64,000 bases of DNA, taken from positions 1-64,000 of the forward strand of contig NZ_JACHCN010000005.1 of assembly GCF_014205795.1 (NCBI RefSeq), given 5' to 3'. How positions within the stretch are numbered: the stretch's first letter is position 1; every line of letters begins with the position of its first letter. A model generated the notes under the pieces. It worked only from the letters and a program-made list of their open reading frames with translations, ran no database searches and had not been told where the DNA came from. Source of the stretch: Rhodanobacter sp. MP7CTX1 (lineage in GTDB: Bacteria > Pseudomonadota > Gammaproteobacteria > Xanthomonadales > Rhodanobacteraceae). Shown piece by piece: positions 1 through 8,914 of this stretch. The position numbers and the translations under genes were made by a program.

Positions 1-630
1 GCCGCGTGAATCGCCACCGGGGCTGCCCCACGGTGAGCCGTTGTCCATGTTCATGCGCACCGGCAAACCGTAGCGACGGAAGGTCTCCGTTAGGGTGCGC
101 TGTACGGTGGCACCGCGCATGTCCGGCGTAGCCTGCAGGACCAGGTTGTAGCGCGAGTGGTCATCGAGCACGGTCAGCGGATCACAGCGGCCTGTGCCCA
201 CGGCGATCGTGCCCTTGAAATCCATCTGCCACAGATCATTGGGCGAGGCATGCTCGAAGCGCTGCCAAGGCTTGGGCCCACCCGCAACCTGGCTGCCGGG
301 CATCAGGCCGTGCCGGCGCAGAATATGGGTGATGGTGCTGGGTGCCGGGACCTCGTCATGCCCCTGATTGAGCAGCACGCGATGGAGCTTGCGGCCGCCC
401 CAACACGGGTGCTGCTGGCGCAGTGCCACCACAGCACGTTCGCACACCTCGGCCGTCTGCATCGGGGAGCATCGAGGGCGCCGTGACCGATCGATCAAAG
501 GCTCGCTGGCGGCCTCGCGGCGCAACCATTTGTACGCTGTCTTGCGACTGATGCCAAAACGATGGGCCAGCTCAGTCACGCTGATGCCGTGGCCTTTGGC
601 CAGGGCGACAAATTCACTACGAAGGGACAT
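1..630 (-). CDS. IS481-family transposase, partial (C-terminus outside the window)
   Basis: The minus-strand frame is open from the ATG at 628-630 to the window edge (210 codons visible). It starts MSLRSEFVALAKG and has an N-terminal helix-turn-helix (VTELAHRFGISRKTAYKWLRR, roughly residues 17-37). An rve/DDE integrase core follows: WQMDFKG near residue 146 carries the first catalytic Asp, and MDNGSPWG near residue 196 carries the second. The catalytic Glu would lie beyond position 1. HTH followed by a DDE core with this spacing is typical of IS481 transposases. The visible part has no stop or frameshift, so the copy may be active, but the missing C-terminus prevents a judgement. Confidence 0.85.
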   Translation of the reverse strand, partial: MSLRSEFVALAKGHGISVTELAHRFGISRKTAYKWLRREAASEPLIDRSRRPRCSPMQTAEVCERAVVALRQQHPCWGGRKLHRVLLNQGHDEVPAPSTITHILRRHGLMPGSQVAGGPKPWQRFEHASPNDLWQMDFKGTIAVGTGRCDPLTVLDDHSRYNLVLQATPDMRGATVQRTLTETFRRYGLPVRMNMDNGSPWGSPGGDSRG

Positions 631-742
631 CGGTGTGGCTTCCTTCCAGGGCATGGAACGACACCTCGATCAGGCAATGAACTCCTGCCGAGGTGTAACC
701 CATGTCTTGGCACGTCTGTTACCCGTGTCTCCGGTCTATACA
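1..742 (-). mobile_element. IS481-family insertion sequence, truncated by the window edge
   Basis: A transposase gene reads leftward from 630 and runs off the window. Upstream of its start lie two near-identical blocks, TGTAACCCATGTCT (694-707) and TGTTACCCGTGTCT (717-730), then TATACA. The sequence from 743 onward matches the dispersed repeat found again at 4468, so the element must end at or just before 742. Read on the minus strand this gives a TGT... terminus, as expected for IS481-type elements. The other end is outside the window. Confidence 0.75.
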
Positions 743-1105
743 CCACACAAGAGAAAAGTGACTCGCCCTCCGCAGGAGGACGAAACGCTCTTGAGCTCTC
801 AAGGTTTGAGGCTTTGAGGCTTTGAGGCTTTGAGGCTTTGAGGCTCTGAGGCTTTGAGGCTCTGAGGCTCTGAGGCTCTGAGGCTCTGAGGCTCTGAGGC
901 TCTGAGGCTCTGAGGCTCTGAGCCTCTGAAGCTCTGAAAGCCAAACTACAAAGCCAGAGCATCGCGACTGAAGTCGCCCCCACAAAAGCAACAAGAGCAG
1001 CAAGGGCGCTGGGTCCCGGCCTGTGCCGGGGTGACGAAAATCAAGCACTCCCGCGAGCACCCGAACCATCACCTCAGCCCCCTCCCAAAAGAAGAGGAGG
1101 CAGCG
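743..1105. repeat. Dispersed intergenic repeat, copy 1 (right part; left part displaced by the IS)
   Basis: From CCACACAAGAGAAAAGTGAC at 743 the sequence follows the copy at 4468-4700: ACTCGCCCTCCGCAGGAGG, then a variable segment, then a REP-like GCATCGCGACTGAAGTCGC (959-977), then CAGCAAGGGCGCTGGG, CCCGGCCTG, CCCGCGAGCACCCG and a GAGAGGAGG-like tail. In copy 2 the variable segment is short. Here it is an expanded 8-bp tandem array. No gene is supported between the IS and the valS promoter. Confidence 0.75.
803..938. repeat. 8-bp minisatellite (about 17 units of GCTCTGAG/GCTTTGAG)
   Basis: Seventeen consecutive 8-mers fill this stretch. The first unit is GGTTTGAG, then mainly GCTTTGAG (811-842), then GCTCTGAG (from 859), ending in CCTCTGAA and GCTCTGAA. 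Three units make 24 bp, so every frame stays open and reads as Leu-Arg-Ala-Ser-Glu-Pro-Gln-Ser-like repeats. This is an artefact of the period and not evidence for a protein. The array sits inside the dispersed repeat. Confidence 0.9.
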
Positions 1106-1145
1106 CCGGCAGAGAAAGGTGGTTAGAGCCTGGCGCCACCCATTT

Positions 1146-1174
1146 TTGGCAGCCCAGCCCCCTCCCCGTACAAT
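1146..1174 (+). promoter_or_regulatory. Sigma-70-type promoter for valS
   Basis: TTGGCA (1146-1151) and TACAAT (1169-1174) are separated by exactly 17 bp; each box differs from consensus at one position. The predicted start near 1181 gives a leader of about 54 nt to the preferred valS ATG. Confidence 0.65.
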
Positions 1175-1234
1175 CAACCCTTTCCCCCCAAGACAAAGCG
1201 TGTGCCCCGGCGCCCGCCAACGAGCCCAATCCCG

Positions 1235-4129
1235 ATGGAAAAGAGTTTCGAACCCGCCCAGATCGAGTCGAAGTGGTATGCGCGCTGGGAAGCCAGCGGT
1301 GCGTTCCAGCCGTCGGGCAAGGGTGAGCCGTATTGCATCCTGCTGCCGCCGCCGAATGTCACCGGCACGCTGCACATGGGGCACGCGTTCCAGCAGACCG
1401 TGATGGACATGCTGGTGCGCTATCAGCGCATGCGCGGCATGAACACGCTGTGGCAGGTGGGCACCGACCATGCGGGCATCGCCACGCAAAAAATCGTGGA
1501 GAACCAGCTGGCCGTCGAGAACAAGTCGCGGCATGACCTGGGGCGCGACGCGTTCATCGAGCGCGTGTGGCGATGGAAGGAGGAGTCAGGTTCCACCATC
1601 ACCAACCAGATGCGCCGCATCGGTGCCGCCGCCGACTGGTCGCGCGAGCGCTTCACGATGGACGAGGGTCTCTCGGCCGCGGTGCGCAAGGTATTTATCG
1701 ACTGGTATCGGGCGGGGCTCATCTATCGCGGCAACCGGCTGGTGAACTGGGATCCGGTGCTTGGCACGGCGGTGTCGGACCTGGAAGTGAACAACGTGGA
1801 GCGCGATGGCCACATGTGGTCAATTCGCTATCCCGTCAGCGGCAGCGATGAGAGGGTGGTGGTCGCCACCACCCGTCCAGAGACGATGCTTGGCGACGTC
1901 GCCGTTGCCGTGCATCCGGACGACGAACGCTATCAGCACCTGATCGGCAAAATGCTGACGCTGCCGCTAAGCGATCGCGAGATTCCGGTGATCGCCGACG
2001 ATTATGTCGACAAGGATTTCGGCACCGGCTGCGTGAAGATCACGCCGGCGCATGACTTCAACGATTACGCGATCGGGCAGCGCCACAAGCTCGCACCGAT
2101 CGAGATCTTCACGCTGGAGGCGAAGGTCAACGGCAACGCACCGGTGAAATACCAGGGCCTCGACCGCTACGACGCGCGCAAGGCGGTACTGGCTGACCTG
2201 GAATCCCTCGGCCTGCTGGTCGAGACCAAACCGCACAAGCTGCAGGTTCCGGTGAGCCAGCGCTCGGACGCGGTGATCGAGCCGATGCTCACCGACCAGT
2301 GGTTCGTCGACCTCACCTCGGACGTGCAGCAGGATGGACGTCCAGGTGGCCGCAAGGCGATCACCGAGCCGGCGCTGGACGCGGTGCGTTCGGGCGAAAT
2401 CAAGTTCGTGCCGGAGAACTGGACGACGACCTACACGCAATGGCTGGACAACATCCAGGACTGGTGCATCAGCCGCCAGCTGTGGTGGGGTCATCGCATT
2501 CCGGCGTGGTACGACGAGTCCGGCCATATCTTCGTGGGCGAAGACGAGGCGGACGCGCGCGCGAACGCGACCGTCGCACCCGTCGGTGCGTTGCGCCAGG
2601 ACGATGACGTGCTGGACACCTGGTTCAGTTCCGCACTGTGGCCGTTCTCGACGCTGGGCTGGCCAGCTGATGGCCCGGTGAAGAACGAGCGTGGCGAGGT
2701 CGTCGCGAACTGGGAAAACGACAAGATCTTCCTGCCCAGCGCAGTGCTGGTTACCGGTTTCGACATCATCTTCTTCTGGGTCGCCCGCATGGTGATGGCG
2801 ACCAAGTACTTCACCGGCCAGGTGCCGTTCCGCGAGGTCTACATCAACGCGATCGTGCGCGACGCGGAAGGCCAGAAGATGTCCAAGTCCAAGGGCAACA
2901 CGCTGGATCCGCTGGACCTGATCGACGGCATCGAGCTGGAGCCGCTGGTGGAAAAATCCACCAGGTCGCTACTGATCCCGCAGGTGCGCCAGAAGGTCGA
3001 GAAGCGCATCCGCAAGGATTATCCGGACGGCATCCCGTCGATTGGCACCGACGCACTGCGCTTCACGTTCGCTGCGCTGGCCAGCTACAGCCGCACGATC
3101 AACTTCGACATCAAGCGTGCCGAAGGCTACAAGTCGTTCTGCAACAAGCTGTGGAACGCATCGCGGTTTGTGTTGATGAATTTGGAGCCGGGTGAGGGTT
3201 CGGACGAAGCCGCAACTTCCGGCGCGCCCGCACCCTCATCCGTCGCTTCGCGCCACCTTCTCCCGCAGGAAGAAGGGAAACTGCCGGTGACCGAGGCGGA
3301 GCGCTGGATTCTCACCCGGCTGAAGCAGACGCTCACCGATGTCGAACAGCACTTCGTCAGCTACCGCTTCGATTACCTCGCGCAGGAGCTCTACGAATTC
3401 GTCTGGAACGAGTTCTGCGACTGGTTCCTGGAATTGTCCAAGCCGGCGTTGAACGGTGATGACACCGCCGCTGCGGCCTCGACCCGCCACACGCTGCTGG
3501 TGGTGCTGGAAAGCGTGTTGCGCGCGCTGCATCCGGTGATCCCTTTCATCACCGAGGAAATCTGGCAGGCCGTGGCGCCGAAGCTCGCACTTGCCGAAGG
3601 CAGCCTGATGCAGCGCCCGTGGCCAAAGGCCGAAGAGATCGTTGCTGACGACGCTGCGACGGCCGAAATCGAGTGGTTCAAGAACGTGCTCAGCGGCATC
3701 CGCAAGATCCGCTCGGAAATGAATATCTCGCCCGGCAAGACCATCCCGCTACTGCTCGCCGATGGCGACGCCAGCGATCGAGCACGCGTGGCAAAGTTCG
3801 CCGCACAGATCAGCTTCCTCGCCCGCGTCGAATCACCACAGTGGATCGAAAGTGGCGCTGACGAGCCCGCCGCTGCCGCCGCCGTGGTGGGTTCGCTGCG
3901 CGTGATGATTCCCCTCGCCGGCCTGATCGATCTCGGCGCCGAGAAGCTACGCCTCGGCAAGGAAATCACCCGCATCGAAGTCGAAATCAAAAAGTGCGAA
4001 GGCAAACTCGGCAACGCCAACTTCGTCGCCAATGCACCGGCAGAAGTGGTCACGCAGGAACGCCAGCGCATCACTGACTGGAACATCACGCTGACCGCCC
4101 TGCGCGAACAAGAGCAAAAGCTGGGCTGA
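1235..4129 (+). CDS. valS: Valine--tRNA ligase (ValRS)
   Basis: Class I aminoacyl-tRNA synthetase that charges tRNA-Val in the cytoplasm. The ATG at 1235 ([14 protein letters not shown]) gives 964 aa. A GTG at 1202 is in frame but would add residues atypical of the family. Visible landmarks are the HIGH-type motif in [14 protein letters not shown] (about residue 40-50), the CP1 editing domain ([10 protein letters not shown]), and the KMSKS loop ([14 protein letters not shown], about residue 547). The anticodon-binding domain follows, with a C-terminal coiled coil ([19 protein letters not shown]). Between [17 protein letters not shown] and the anticodon domain ([14 protein letters not shown]) there is a linker of about 32 residues (653-684) encoded by a copy of an intergenic repeat. 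Flanked on both sides by short tandem repeats. Confidence 0.97.
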   Translation: MEKSFEPAQIESKWYARWEASGAFQPSGKGEPYCILLPPPNVTGTLHMGHAFQQTVMDMLVRYQRMRGMNTLWQVGTDHAGIATQKIVENQLAVENKSRHDLGRDAFIERVWRWKEESGSTITNQMRRIGAAADWSRERFTMDEGLSAAVRKVFIDWYRAGLIYRGNRLVNWDPVLGTAVSDLEVNNVERDGHMWSIRYPVSGSDERVVVATTRPETMLGDVAVAVHPDDERYQHLIGKMLTLPLSDREIPVIADDYVDKDFGTGCVKITPAHDFNDYAIGQRHKLAPIEIFTLEAKVNGNAPVKYQGLDRYDARKAVLADLESLGLLVETKPHKLQVPVSQRSDAVIEPMLTDQWFVDLTSDVQQDGRPGGRKAITEPALDAVRSGEIKFVPENWTTTYTQWLDNIQDWCISRQLWWGHRIPAWYDESGHIFVGEDEADARANATVAPVGALRQDDDVLDTWFSSALWPFSTLGWPADGPVKNERGEVVANWENDKIFLPSAVLVTGFDIIFFWVARMVMATKYFTGQVPFREVYINAIVRDAEGQKMSKSKGNTLDPLDLIDGIELEPLVEKSTRSLLIPQVRQKVEKRIRKDYPDGIPSIGTDALRFTFAALASYSRTINFDIKRAEGYKSFCNKLWNASRFVLMNLEPGEGSDEAATSGAPAPSSVASRHLLPQEEGKLPVTEAERWILTRLKQTLTDVEQHFVSYRFDYLAQELYEFVWNEFCDWFLELSKPALNGDDTAAAASTRHTLLVVLESVLRALHPVIPFITEEIWQAVAPKLALAEGSLMQRPWPKAEEIVADDAATAEIEWFKNVLSGIRKIRSEMNISPGKTIPLLLADGDASDRARVAKFAAQISFLARVESPQWIESGADEPAAAAAVVGSLRVMIPLAGLIDLGAEKLRLGKEITRIEVEIKKCEGKLGNANFVANAPAEVVTQERQRITDWNITLTALREQEQKLG
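3191..3278. repeat. Intergenic repeat family member embedded in frame in valS
   Basis: Blocks GGTGAGGGTTCGG (3191-3203), CACCCTCATCCG (3231-3242) and CACCTTCTCCCG (3254-3265) occur in the same order as in the intergenic repeats at 47220-47303 and, inverted, at 59127-59226. The reverse complement aligns along its whole length with the 59127 copy. In valS it encodes residues 653-684, rich in Gly, Ala, Ser, Pro and Glu, as expected for a flexible surface linker. Confidence 0.75.
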
Positions 4130-4150
4130 AGTCGCACATTTAATGGCCCA

Positions 4151-4220
4151 AGCTTTCAGCTTTCAGCTTTCAGCTTTGAGCTTTGAGCTTTGGGCTTTGG
4201 GCTTTGGGCTTTGGGCTGCC
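4151..4220. repeat. 7-bp tandem repeat just after valS
   Basis: Nine 7-mers in a row: three AGCTTTC, three AGCTTTG, three GGCTTTG, then a degenerate unit. It begins 21 bp after the valS stop. The motif resembles the 8-bp array upstream of valS but the period differs. Confidence 0.9.
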
Positions 4221-4249
4221 TTTGGCTCGTAGCTCGCGGCTCTTTCAAG

Positions 4250-4700
4250 AGTGCGCGCAGGACGCGCGCCGCTCTACCCGGGGCCCCTGTGCGGCGGTGA
4301 GGTGGGGTCGACAGGCCCGCAGGGGGATCGACATGGATGTCGATCCCTTTTCGTCAGGACAGGAGTCCTGTCGAAAAGCCCGGCCCCGCCTCACGGACTT
4401 GCCGGGCAGGGATGCCCGGCAAGCGCCAAGCGGGGTGGCCTTCTCTTTTGGTTACTTTTCTCTTGGCCACACAAGAGAAAAGTGACTCGCCCTCCGCAGG
4501 AGGGTGAAACGCTCTCAAGCCCTGAAGCAAGCAAGCCAGGCAACCAAGCCAAAGCATCGCGACTGAAGTCGCTCCCACAAGGGCAACAAGCGCAGCAAGG
4601 GCGCTGGGCCCCGGCCTGCGCTGGGTGATGAAGAATTAGCAGTCCCGCGAGCACCCGCCCCTCACCTCAATCCTCTCCCCAAAAGGGAGAGGAGGCGAAC
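4250..4700. repeat. Dispersed intergenic repeat, copy 2 (long form with several hairpins)
   Basis: The 605-bp gap between valS and rimI holds no supported gene. It contains GGGATCGACAT/ATGTCGATCCC (4322-4346) and CTTGCCGGGCA/TGCCCGGCAAG (about 4397-4422). The hairpin ACTTTTCTCTTG-GCCACA-CAAGAGAAAAGT (4454-4483) follows, then the part shared with copy 1: the CCTCCGCAGGAGG block, the REP motif GCATCGCGACTGAAGTCGC (4554-4572), CCCGCGAGCACCCG and an AGGGAGAGGAGG tail. The hairpins could end transcription from either side. Confidence 0.7.
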
Positions 4701-4734
4701 GCTGAGAGCACTTTATTCAAAACCGCGAAGCGCG

Positions 4735-5205
4735 CTACGCAGGCAGCAGCTCCAGCGCCATCACAATCGCATCCTCACGCCCGTTCCTCGCCGGGTAATA
4801 GCGCGGCCGTCGGCCGATCTCGTTGAAGCCCACCGATTCGTATAGCGTCTTCGCCAGCGGGTTCGATGGACGTACCTCGAGGAACAGGCGCTCGGCACCG
4901 TGCCAGCGAGCGATGTCCAGCAACCGGCCCAGCAGATGCCGGCCCAGCCCCTGCCCGCGAAACGCCGGGCCAATGCAGATGTTGAGCAAATGTGCTTCGC
5001 CGGCACCGATCGACAGGATGCCGTAGCCGGCGATTGCCGCACCCATGCACAGCACCCAACAGGGGTGCCCGGTTTTCAGGCAGTCGCCGAAAATGCCGAT
5101 CGACCAGGGAAATTCGTAGGAGTCAGTTTCCATCGCGCTGACCACCGCCAGATCCTCGATGCGCATGGTGCGCATCTGGGCAACGGGGCGAACGACGGCG
5201 GCCAT
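4735..5205 (-). CDS. rimI: Ribosomal protein bS18 alanine N-acetyltransferase RimI
   Basis: GNAT-fold enzyme that transfers acetyl from acetyl-CoA to the N-terminal Ala of ribosomal protein S18. The protein is 156 aa from the ATG at 5205 (MAAVVRPVAQMRTM), which lies 5 nt after the holD stop. A longer start at 5262 would overlap holD and is less likely. The acetyl-CoA motif A is clear (RGQGLGRHLLGRLLD, about residues 83-97), followed by RLFLEVRPSNPLAKTLYESVGF and RRPRYYPARNGREDAIVM, all typical of RimI. Co-transcribed with holD, as in many gammaproteobacteria. The downstream flank is the repeat block 3' of valS, transcribed convergently. Confidence 0.93.
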   Translation of the reverse strand: MAAVVRPVAQMRTMRIEDLAVVSAMETDSYEFPWSIGIFGDCLKTGHPCWVLCMGAAIAGYGILSIGAGEAHLLNICIGPAFRGQGLGRHLLGRLLDIARWHGAERLFLEVRPSNPLAKTLYESVGFNEIGRRPRYYPARNGREDAIVMALELLPA

Positions 5206-5210
5206 CGCGG

Positions 5211-5714
5211 TCAGCCGTCCGTTGGAGCCAGCCCACGGCGCAAACTGCGCAGTGCGCTCCACAGCCGTCGTTTGGCATCCGCACGGGTCAGTACGAGGGC
5301 CGGTTCATCGGCCAGCACGATCTGCGCGCGTTGCATCACCTCGGGCGACAACGTACGCCCCAGTGCATGTGCCTGTGCCTCGCCGAACACCAGATAGGCC
5401 CGCGCCTCGGGCACGTTCGCGGCAAGTTGTCCGCCACTTACGGTGATTCGTGCAGCGCGCGCCAGCAGCGCGCCAAAAGCACTGAACGCGCGCCCGAGCA
5501 AATCGAGCTCGCGCGTGCTGCAACCCTCCGGCAATACCACCACGCAGGCGACTCCCGCGCCGATGTCCACTGCTGCATCGACGGCCCGACCCGACTCGGT
5601 CACTCCCGCCGCATCGTCCGGTACTACACGCCGCACCCATGGGGTCACGCCCAGCGCCTGCAATACGCGGGCGCGATGGCTGGCACTGACGGGCTGGCGG
5701 GCGCTCAGGTTCAT
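5211..5714 (-). CDS. holD: DNA polymerase III psi subunit (HolD-like)
   Basis: Probable psi subunit of the clamp loader, which links it to SSB via chi. The 167-aa protein is poorly conserved overall. Its N-terminus (SHRARVLQALGVTPWVRR) resembles the E. coli HolD segment ending LQQLGITQWSLRRP, and its C-terminus (ALVLTRADAKRRLWSALRSL) resembles the HolD end. Location directly before rimI supports the call, since holD-rimI is a classic pair. Start: the ATG at 5714 overlaps the pssA stop as ATGA, implying translational coupling. An upstream in-frame start at 5768 would overlap pssA by more than 50 nt. Confidence 0.78.
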   Translation of the reverse strand: MNLSARQPVSASHRARVLQALGVTPWVRRVVPDDAAGVTESGRAVDAAVDIGAGVACVVVLPEGCSTRELDLLGRAFSAFGALLARAARITVSGGQLAANVPEARAYLVFGEAQAHALGRTLSPEVMQRAQIVLADEPALVLTRADAKRRLWSALRSLRRGLAPTDG

Positions 5715-6493
5715 ACCGCGTTGCGCCGTGTCCGGCGCCGATGAGTGGCCAGTCCCCAGATGGTCCATACCGGCCCGGACAACAAATACGTCGTGAATCC
5801 GATGAACAGCACCCGCGCCGTATCCAGGATCAGCAGCGCCAGCAGCAGCACGGCAACCACCATCCAGCCAAACGGCACGCGCTCGCGGTCACCCATCGGC
5901 AACGATTTGAAGCTGAAGTAGCGAAACCGGCTGACCATCAGCAAGCCGACGACTACCGCCAGTACCGGCGTGATGAAGCAAAACTCGCTACCGTCGAGGC
6001 CGAATTTGTCGACGCTCCACACGAACGACATGCAAACGGCGGCCGCTGCCGGGCTGGCCAGGCCCTGGAAATAGCGTTTGTCGGCCACCCCGACCTGGGT
6101 ATTGAAGCGTGCCAGCCGCAGCGCCGCGCAGGCCGCATAGATGAATGCCGCCGCCCAGCCCAGCTTGCCCCACAGCGGGCCGAAATCCTTCAATGCAGAC
6201 AACGACCACGTGTACATCACCAGCGCCGGCGCCAGCCCGAAGCTGACCAAGTCGGACAGCGAGTCATACTGCACGCCAAACTCGGTCTGGGTACCTGTAA
6301 GCCGCGCCACACGGCCATCCAGGCCATCCAGCACCGCGGCGATGAATACCGCCACCGCCGCTTCCGTGTAACGCCCGCCGATACTGGCGATAATCGCGTA
6401 GAAGCCCGAAAACATGGCGCCGGTGGTCACCAGGTTTGGCAACAGGTAAATACCTCGATGTCGAGGTGGGCGAACTGGCAGAACGTCGCTCAT
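5711..6493 (-). CDS. pssA: CDP-diacylglycerol--serine O-phosphatidyltransferase
   Basis: Integral inner-membrane enzyme that makes phosphatidylserine from CDP-diacylglycerol and serine, the committed step to phosphatidylethanolamine. It has 260 aa and multiple hydrophobic segments (starting YLLPNLVTTGAMFSGFYAII). The CDP-alcohol phosphotransferase signature DG-x2-AR-x8-G-x3-D-x3-D reads DGLDGRVARLTGTQTEFG, then VQYDSLSDLVSFGLAPA (about residues 57-90). This places it with the small polytopic PssA type and not the E. coli phospholipase-D-like type. It is first of three overlapping genes (pssA, holD, rimI). Confidence 0.95.
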   Translation of the reverse strand: MSDVLPVRPPRHRGIYLLPNLVTTGAMFSGFYAIIASIGGRYTEAAVAVFIAAVLDGLDGRVARLTGTQTEFGVQYDSLSDLVSFGLAPALVMYTWSLSALKDFGPLWGKLGWAAAFIYAACAALRLARFNTQVGVADKRYFQGLASPAAAAVCMSFVWSVDKFGLDGSEFCFITPVLAVVVGLLMVSRFRYFSFKSLPMGDRERVPFGWMVVAVLLLALLILDTARVLFIGFTTYLLSGPVWTIWGLATHRRRTRRNAV

Positions 6494-6601
6494 GAATCAA
6501 TCCGTGACGGGATGCGCGCAGTGTAAACCATCGGGTGCTTGAGTCCGGGCCGCCGGAATGTGATAACTAACCACCTTGCCGCAACCATGATGGAGAGCAC
6601 C

Positions 6602-7030
6602 ATGCACCGTTCGCTGATCGCCGTGACGCTGCTGTTGTTGGCCCCGCTCGCCAATGCCCAGGTTTACAAGTGGACGGACGCCGGTGGCACCGTGCATTAC
6701 TCACAATCTCCGCCGGCAGAGGGCACCAAATTCAACAAGGTGAAAACCAATGGCAGCGTGGAACCGCTGGTTGCACCTGCACCTGCACCGGCGGCCAATG
6801 CCGCGCAAGCCACGACCGCGCCTGCCGCTCCTGCCGCACCAATAGCGGATACGCCGGAAAACCGCCACACGCTGTGCGAATCACTGAAATCCAATATCGC
6901 TGCCCTGCAAGGCAGCGCTCCGGTGGTCATGCAGCAAGGCGACAAATCCACCGCGCTGGACGACAGTCAGCGCAAGGAACAAACGGGTTCGGCCCAGGCC
7001 CAATATCAGCAGTATTGCCAGTCCCAATAA
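6602..7030 (+). CDS. Secreted DUF4124-domain protein
   Basis: The 142-aa protein has a clear signal peptide ([20 protein letters not shown], cleavage after ANA). A DUF4124 motif follows directly ([21 protein letters not shown], residues 21-41), then an Ala/Pro/Thr-rich linker (about residues 60-85) and a short polar C-terminus. DUF4124 proteins are common periplasmic proteins in Xanthomonadales with no assigned role. The ATG at 6602 is chosen because GGAGAG lies 6 nt upstream; in-frame starts further upstream (from 6539) would hide the signal peptide. Divergent from pssA. Confidence 0.85.
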   Translation: MHRSLIAVTLLLLAPLANAQVYKWTDAGGTVHYSQSPPAEGTKFNKVKTNGSVEPLVAPAPAPAANAAQATTAPAAPAAPIADTPENRHTLCESLKSNIAALQGSAPVVMQQGDKSTALDDSQRKEQTGSAQAQYQQYCQSQ

Positions 7031-7067
7031 TCCCTGGGTTCACGCCGCCGACGGGGCTTTCGCTCAT

Positions 7068-7101
7068 GCCGGCGTGCACAGTCATGACAGTGCACGCCGG
7101 C
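7068..7101. promoter_or_regulatory. 34-bp near-perfect palindrome upstream of proS
   Basis: Arms GCCGGCGTGCAC and GTGCACGCCGGC flank an inner palindrome GTCATGAC; only two of 34 positions break symmetry. It ends 7 bp before a TACAAT hexamer (7109-7114) that is the likely -10 box for proS. There is no T-run, so a simple terminator is unlikely. It could be an operator, or a hairpin ending the DUF4124 transcript. Confidence 0.55.
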
Positions 7102-7143
7102 AGAACGCTACAATTGGCGTCTTTATCACGCCGGACTGCCCGC

Positions 7144-8841
7144 ATGCGCCTCAGCCAATTTCACCTGGCCACCGTCAAGGAAGTACCTGCCGACGCCGAA
7201 ATCACCAGCCATCGGCTGATGCTGCGCGCTGGCATGATCCGCAAACTCGCCTCGGGTCTGTATACCTGGTCACCGCTGGGCCTGCGCGTGCTGCGCAAGG
7301 TCGAGCACGTGGTGCGCGAGGAAATGAATCGCGCCGGTGCGATCGAAATGCTGATGCCCTCGATCCAGCCGAAAGAGCTGTGGGAAGAAACCGGCCGCTG
7401 GCAGAAATTCGGTGGCCAGCTGCTGAAAATCAAGGATCGCAAGCAGCAGGAGTTCTGCTATGGCCCGACCCATGAAGAAGTCATTACCGACTTCGCCCGC
7501 AATGAGCTGAAAAGCTACAAGCAGTTGCCGGTCAACTTCTACCAGATCCAGACCAAGTTTCGCGACGAGATCCGTCCGCGTTTCGGCATTATGCGTGCGC
7601 GCGAATTCCTGATGAAGGATTCCTATTCGTTCCATCTCACCCAGGAATCGCTGGCCGAAACCTACGCGGCGATGTATCAGGCGTATACGCGCATCTTCAC
7701 CCGGCTGGGGCTGACCTTTCGTGCCGTGCAGGCTGATACCGGCGCGATTGGCGGCAATGCAAGTCACGAATTTCAGGTGTTGGCCGACTCCGGCGAGGAC
7801 GCCATCGCGTTTTCCGATGGCTCTGACTACGCCGCGAATCTGGAGAAAGCTGAGGCATTGGCGCCGACGATTGAACGCCCTGCCCTGACTGCCGCCTTGC
7901 AACGAGTGGACACCCCTACCCAGAAAACCATCGATGACGTCGCCGGCTATCTCAAAGTGTCGCCGCAGCAATGCGTGAAAACCCTGTTGTTGCGTGGCAC
8001 CGAGGGGCTGGTCGCACTGTGCCTGCGCGGCGACCATGAAATAAACCAGGTGAAAGCCGGCAAATTGGCGGAATTGCCGGATGAACCCGTACTGGCATCC
8101 GAGGAGGAAATCCTCGCCGCCACAGGTACCCGGCCTGGCTTTATTGGTCCAGTCGGCCTGCCCGATTCCATTCCGGTGATTGTTGATCGCGATGCCGCGG
8201 TACTCGGCGATTTTGTCTGCGGCGGTAATGCGGACGGCAGTCATTACACCGGCGCCAACTGGTTGCGCGACGCCCAGATCACACGCATCGCCGATTTGCG
8301 CAACGTGGTCGACGGCGACCTGTCACCGGATGGTCATGGCGTTCTGCATATCGCTCGAGGTATCGAGGTTGGCCACGTGTTCCAACTGGGCCAGAAATAC
8401 GCCGAGGCGCTCAACGCAACGGTGGTGGACGACCAGGGCAAGCCTCAGTTGATGACCATGGGTTGCTACGGGATCGGCGTCAGCCGCATCGTCGCCGCGG
8501 CAATCGAGCAGCGTCATGACGACGCCGGGATCCTCTGGCCCGAGGCGATGGCGCCGTGGCGGATCGCGGTGTGCGTGATCAATCCGAAGAACACGCCGGA
8601 AGTGGCCGAGGCCGCCGAGGCGCTCTATCAGGCATTGAGCCAGCGCGGCATCGAAGCGGTGCTGGACGACCGCGGCCTGCGTCCGGGCGGCATGTTTGCC
8701 GATATGGAATTGATCGGTATTCCGCACCGTGTAGTCATCAGCGAGCGAGGGTTGGCTGCCGGCACACTGGAATACCGCGCCCGTAACGAAACAGAAAGCC
8801 GCGCCATCGGTCAGGCCGAGCTGTTTGCCCTTCTGGGTTGA
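7144..8841 (+). CDS. proS: Proline--tRNA ligase (bacterial type with editing insertion)
   Basis: Class II synthetase charging tRNA-Pro. The ATG at 7144 gives 565 aa beginning [19 protein letters not shown], the standard N-terminus; the open frame upstream of it is not coding. Class II motifs are visible: motif 1 near [22 protein letters not shown], motif 2 in the [26 protein letters not shown] region (about residue 140), and motif 3 in [15 protein letters not shown] (about residue 440). Between them lies the YbaK-like INS domain that hydrolyses mischarged Ala-tRNA-Pro (about residues 220-400, including the GFIGPVGLP stretch). The anticodon-binding domain closes the protein. Monocistronic, with a hairpin downstream. 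Confidence 0.97.
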   Translation: MRLSQFHLATVKEVPADAEITSHRLMLRAGMIRKLASGLYTWSPLGLRVLRKVEHVVREEMNRAGAIEMLMPSIQPKELWEETGRWQKFGGQLLKIKDRKQQEFCYGPTHEEVITDFARNELKSYKQLPVNFYQIQTKFRDEIRPRFGIMRAREFLMKDSYSFHLTQESLAETYAAMYQAYTRIFTRLGLTFRAVQADTGAIGGNASHEFQVLADSGEDAIAFSDGSDYAANLEKAEALAPTIERPALTAALQRVDTPTQKTIDDVAGYLKVSPQQCVKTLLLRGTEGLVALCLRGDHEINQVKAGKLAELPDEPVLASEEEILAATGTRPGFIGPVGLPDSIPVIVDRDAAVLGDFVCGGNADGSHYTGANWLRDAQITRIADLRNVVDGDLSPDGHGVLHIARGIEVGHVFQLGQKYAEALNATVVDDQGKPQLMTMGCYGIGVSRIVAAAIEQRHDDAGILWPEAMAPWRIAVCVINPKNTPEVAEAAEALYQALSQRGIEAVLDDRGLRPGGMFADMELIGIPHRVVISERGLAAGTLEYRARNETESRAIGQAELFALLG

Positions 8842-8879
8842 GTGCGGCTATACCGTACCAAGAGACAACTGCAACACCG

Positions 8880-8914
8880 AACTCGTCAATCCGTAAAAGC
8901 CGGAATGACGAGTT
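8880..8914. terminator. Hairpin after proS (possible terminator)
   Basis: AACTCGTCAATCCG (8880-8893) pairs with CGGAATGACGAGTT (8901-8914) at 13 of 14 positions. It resembles the CGTCATTCC repeat at 49821. The T-run after it is weak. The rest of the gap to 9192 is comparatively AT-rich, contains no gene I can support, and presumably holds the promoter of the H-NS-like gene. Confidence 0.5.

Noticed and set aside
803-938. CRISPR-like array
   Set aside because: Units are 8 bp, contiguous and without spacers; no cas genes are present.
576-1534. Repetitive Leu-Arg-Ala-Ser-Glu-Pro-Gln proteins across 803-938
   Set aside because: The repeat unit is 8 bp, so 24 bp returns to frame and all frames stay open. 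It is a minisatellite in a dispersed repeat, not a coding gene.
6670-7143. 158-residue N-terminal extension of ProRS
   Set aside because: The open frame overlaps the DUF4124 gene in another frame and lies upstream of the promoter and palindrome; the standard ProRS start is at 7144.
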